Source: a candidate division TM6 bacterium GW2011_GWF2_43_87 (GTDB lineage Bacteria > Babelota > Babeliae > Babelales > Babelaceae). From it: a DNA stretch of 64,000 bases. Below are positions 61,767-64,000 of the stretch, in pieces. Positions within the stretch are counted from its first letter, which is position 1. The number at the start of each line of letters is the position of its first letter. Both the position numbers and the translations under genes were made by a program. The DNA is taken from the NCBI GenBank assembly GCA_001000065.1, contig LCGZ01000002.1, forward strand, positions 175,319-239,318. Direction: 5' to 3'. The notes beneath the pieces were generated by a model. The model saw only the letters and a list, made by a program, of their open reading frames with translations, ran no database searches and had not been told where the DNA came from.

Positions 61767-64000
61767 TTAAACTCGACTCTCAAGAGCCGCAATACGCGCT
61801 TGAAGATCGGCTATTACCGCACGCAACTCTTTTACTTCCTTGAGCAAGAGAATAGGGATATGTTGATATTTGATAGCAATAGGCAAGTTTTCGCTATCTT
61901 TGATTACTAGTTCAGGCATTATAGGTTCAACCTCTTCTGCAATAAGACCATACCAAAGCTCTTTGGTTACAGACGCTTTGTAGTTAAATGAAATGGGATG
62001 AAGATCTGAGGCGCGCTTGTTTGCTGGAATTTCTTGAATATTTTCTTTAAATCTAATCGAAGAAGCCGGGGATCCAATTTTATTATCGGAATTACAGTAA
62101 GCAAAATTTCCAAAATCACACGATTGTAACCATACACCGTTTATGTAGACTGCGTTAGTGGCGTCTCCACTGCCAATGCGTATTGCATTACTCTCTCCCA
62201 CTGGAAAATACGCATATGCGGTACCTATATAAATATTAAAGTCTCCCACACCACTGCTACCAGCATTATGCCCAATACAGATGTTACCTTGCCCACAACC
62301 CCCGCTAAGCGTATTACTTCCAATAGCAGTATTTCCCCAAAAAGGAGGTACTACTATTTCAGGGGCATAGTTTTGAAGTGCATTATATCCAACCGCTGTC
62401 TGATGAATAGCTACTGTTAAATTCGCAAGTGCACCACGCCCAATTGCCGTATTCGCATAACCCGTCGTAGCAGCTATAAGGGCATTAGATCCAACGGCGG
62501 TATTGTCATAACCTGTCGTAAGACCCTGGAGCGCAGCTCGGCCACAGGCGGTGTTTTCTGATCCAGAGGATAGGTTAAACAGAGCGCCCACACCACAGCC
62601 CGTATTGTTACCACCTGAAACCGAGACGTTTCCCGCATTGTCACCTACAAAAATATTGAGCACTGGTGATGTTGGGCCGGTATGGTGAATGTAAGGGGTA
62701 GTAGCGTCTCTATAGATTATCGTTGATGCATTAATGCTCAAATCCCCCGTGCGCGTTACTCGTAATGTATCAAGCTGACTTCCTGTGCCCGTAAACCCTA
62801 TTTGCAGATAATCTGTAGCCCCTGATACTGTTTGTAATATGCCATTTCCAGTGGTTACGTCTCCCAGCATAATTGAACCATAACCTTCGTGAGCACTGGC
62901 GACTTTAAGCCAGTAAGTACTATCGGGCTTAACTCCTCGTCCCAAAGCGATCTTCCCGCCGGCCCTGATCATAAGTTGTGTGTCAACTCCTTGCTCCAAA
63001 ATAGAGATATTGTCGATACTACTATTATACCCAGCCAATATCGACCAATCGGAGGCCGTGCCTGCGCTATTTCCGATAAGACGCAAGTCTGTTGGAACTG
63101 CTGCATTGGTAAAAAGAGCACTCCCGGTGGCGCTTAGATTACCCGTTAAATTCCACGTTGTTGCCGATGTTCCAAGTTGATGACCGGTGGTAATGCCAAC
63201 AAGATCGCCTGTAGCGCCTACGTTGGTGGTGCTGATGCCAGTGATGTACGTAGCGGTATGACTTAAATTGCCAAAACGAATAACATTACTTTCAGTTAGC
63301 GTACCAGCAACCGTCGCCCCTATACAAATATTATTCGTCTCACTGGTGTTATACCCCGACCCTGCATTGTAGCCAATACCTATATTGTTAGCTCCCGTTG
63401 TTACCGCAGAGAGTGCCCCCGAACCAACACCGGTATTACTTGTTCCTGTGGTAGTATTTTGCAATGCTGCACGACCGAAAGCAGTATTCCCTGTTCCCCC
63501 TGAAACAGCCGCTAAATTTAACAATGCTCCTACACCACAGCCCGTATTGTTACCACCTGTTAGAGTCAGATTTCCTGCATTATCGCCGACAAAGATATTG
63601 GTTGCTGGGGTTGGTCCGGTATGGTGAATGTAAAGAGTTCCCCCTTCAGTAACAACGGTTCCGGCAGCTAAACTGAGATTGTTATAGAGTTCAACATTGC
63701 CATTTTGGCGAATGGCCATACGTGCGGTTGGGCCCGTGTTATTTGTTGCACTCGTTCCTAGTACAATTGCGCCACCAGCACCTGCGGTGGTATCACCACC
63801 AAGCGTGATCATGGAGGTTCCATAGCCGCTATTTGGAATGACAGGGGTGCTTGGGTTGGTGATATCGTAGTAATTGAAAGCAAGATTTATTCGGTCAAAA
63901 AATGAGACGCTGGGCATTCCTGCTGCGTATTTGTTAGTGTAAATAATGCCAGAGTCGGTTATAGCACTTACATCGTCCGATGTATTCATGGTTAAGGTTT
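61767..64000 (-). CDS. Adhesin/tail-fibre-like protein with C-terminal S74 self-cleavage domain, 5' end missing
   Basis: 743 C-terminal residues are visible; the frame remains open to the window edge, so the start lies beyond. Two blocks of YadA-type head repeats are present (NTGCGVGAL, NTAFGRAAL, NTGVGSGAL; and NTACGRAAL, NTAVGSNAL, NTAIGRGAL). The last about 98 residues form a peptidase S74 (intramolecular chaperone of endosialidase) domain: SSIRFKENIQEI carries the Ser and Lys of the dyad, YGLIAEEVEPIMPELV is the family core, and a C-terminal coiled coil follows. In known proteins this domain drives trimer assembly and cuts itself off. It is related to, but architecturally different from, the three giant proteins at 13-24 kb. 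Confidence 0.88.
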   Translation of the reverse strand, partial: TLTMNTSDDVSAITDSGIIYTNKYAAGMPSVSFFDRINLAFNYYDITNPSTPVIPNSGYGTSMITLGGDTTAGAGGAIVLGTSATNNTGPTARMAIRQNGNVELYNNLSLAAGTVVTEGGTLYIHHTGPTPATNIFVGDNAGNLTLTGGNNTGCGVGALLNLAAVSGGTGNTAFGRAALQNTTTGTSNTGVGSGALSAVTTGANNIGIGYNAGSGYNTSETNNICIGATVAGTLTESNVIRFGNLSHTATYITGISTTNVGATGDLVGITTGHQLGTSATTWNLTGNLSATGSALFTNAAVPTDLRLIGNSAGTASDWSILAGYNSSIDNISILEQGVDTQLMIRAGGKIALGRGVKPDSTYWLKVASAHEGYGSIMLGDVTTGNGILQTVSGATDYLQIGFTGTGSQLDTLRVTRTGDLSINASTIIYRDATTPYIHHTGPTSPVLNIFVGDNAGNVSVSGGNNTGCGVGALFNLSSGSENTACGRAALQGLTTGYDNTAVGSNALIAATTGYANTAIGRGALANLTVAIHQTAVGYNALQNYAPEIVVPPFWGNTAIGSNTLSGGCGQGNICIGHNAGSSGVGDFNIYIGTAYAYFPVGESNAIRIGSGDATNAVYINGVWLQSCDFGNFAYCNSDNKIGSPASSIRFKENIQEIPANKRASDLHPISFNYKASVTKELWYGLIAEEVEPIMPELVIKDSENLPIAIKYQHIPILLLKEVKELRAVIADLQARIAALESRV

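Overview
The window looks like a chromosome segment of a host-dependent, Gram-negative-type bacterium, most plausibly a member of Candidatus Dependentiae (TM6, class Babeliae). This is inferred from gene content: a compact housekeeping set (PriA, PolA, TyrRS, ValRS, GatB, RNase E/G, YbeY, MnmH), a Pal-type lipoprotein that implies an outer membrane, a proton- or sodium-pumping pyrophosphatase, B12-dependent ribonucleotide reductase, and a very large share of signal-peptide-bearing proteins without known homologues, including RING-finger, beta-propeller, CAP-domain and adhesin-like proteins. No rRNA, tRNA, CRISPR array or intact insertion sequence was seen. The taxonomy is not proven by the sequence alone.

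Layout. 1-2.9 kb: 3' part of mnmH, then priA. 2.9-7.2 kb: a minus-strand pair (unknown exported protein and an exported HD-domain protein), an amino-acid-type solute-binding protein, and an M23 peptidase. 7.5-12.8 kb: exported or membrane proteins, including a triple-RING protein, an apparent IS30-type remnant, and three small helical secreted proteins, two transcription units of which share a promoter-like motif. 12.9-25 kb: an operon of three giant paralogous proteins (about 1,260 residues each, YadA-like head repeats) plus a small protein resembling only their N-terminal domain. 25-29.8 kb: a 1,204-residue beta-propeller protein and a convergent CAP-domain protein.

29.9-34.9 kb (minus strand): a probable five-gene operon nrdJ - cobO - DUF6580-like membrane protein - catalytically dead M50-like protein - tyrS, linking B12 adenosylation to dNTP synthesis. 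35-38 kb (plus): archaeal-type valS and ybeY. 38-44.3 kb (minus): five exported proteins with a C-terminal membrane anchor, including a recent partial duplication that created a domain-swapped paralogue with octapeptide repeats. 44.7-50.8 kb (plus): polA, a probable M50 membrane metalloprotease, hppA. 50.8-55.4 kb (minus): an AAA/DUF4143 ATPase bracketed by 39-bp direct repeats, then gatB and an RNase E/G gene. 55.6-64 kb: a coiled-coil membrane protein, two paralogous secreted proteins, a decaying exported gene (frameshift plus nonsense codon), pal, cytidine deaminase, and the 3' part of an adhesin ending in a peptidase S74 self-cleaving domain.

Functionally, the housekeeping genes are scattered as small operons between blocks of lineage-specific secreted proteins. 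The strongest candidates for undescribed biology are the giant-adhesin operon with its stand-alone N-domain satellite, the triple-RING membrane protein, the active/dead pair of M50-like proteins, the repeat-bracketed ATPase, and the duplicated domain-swap locus.
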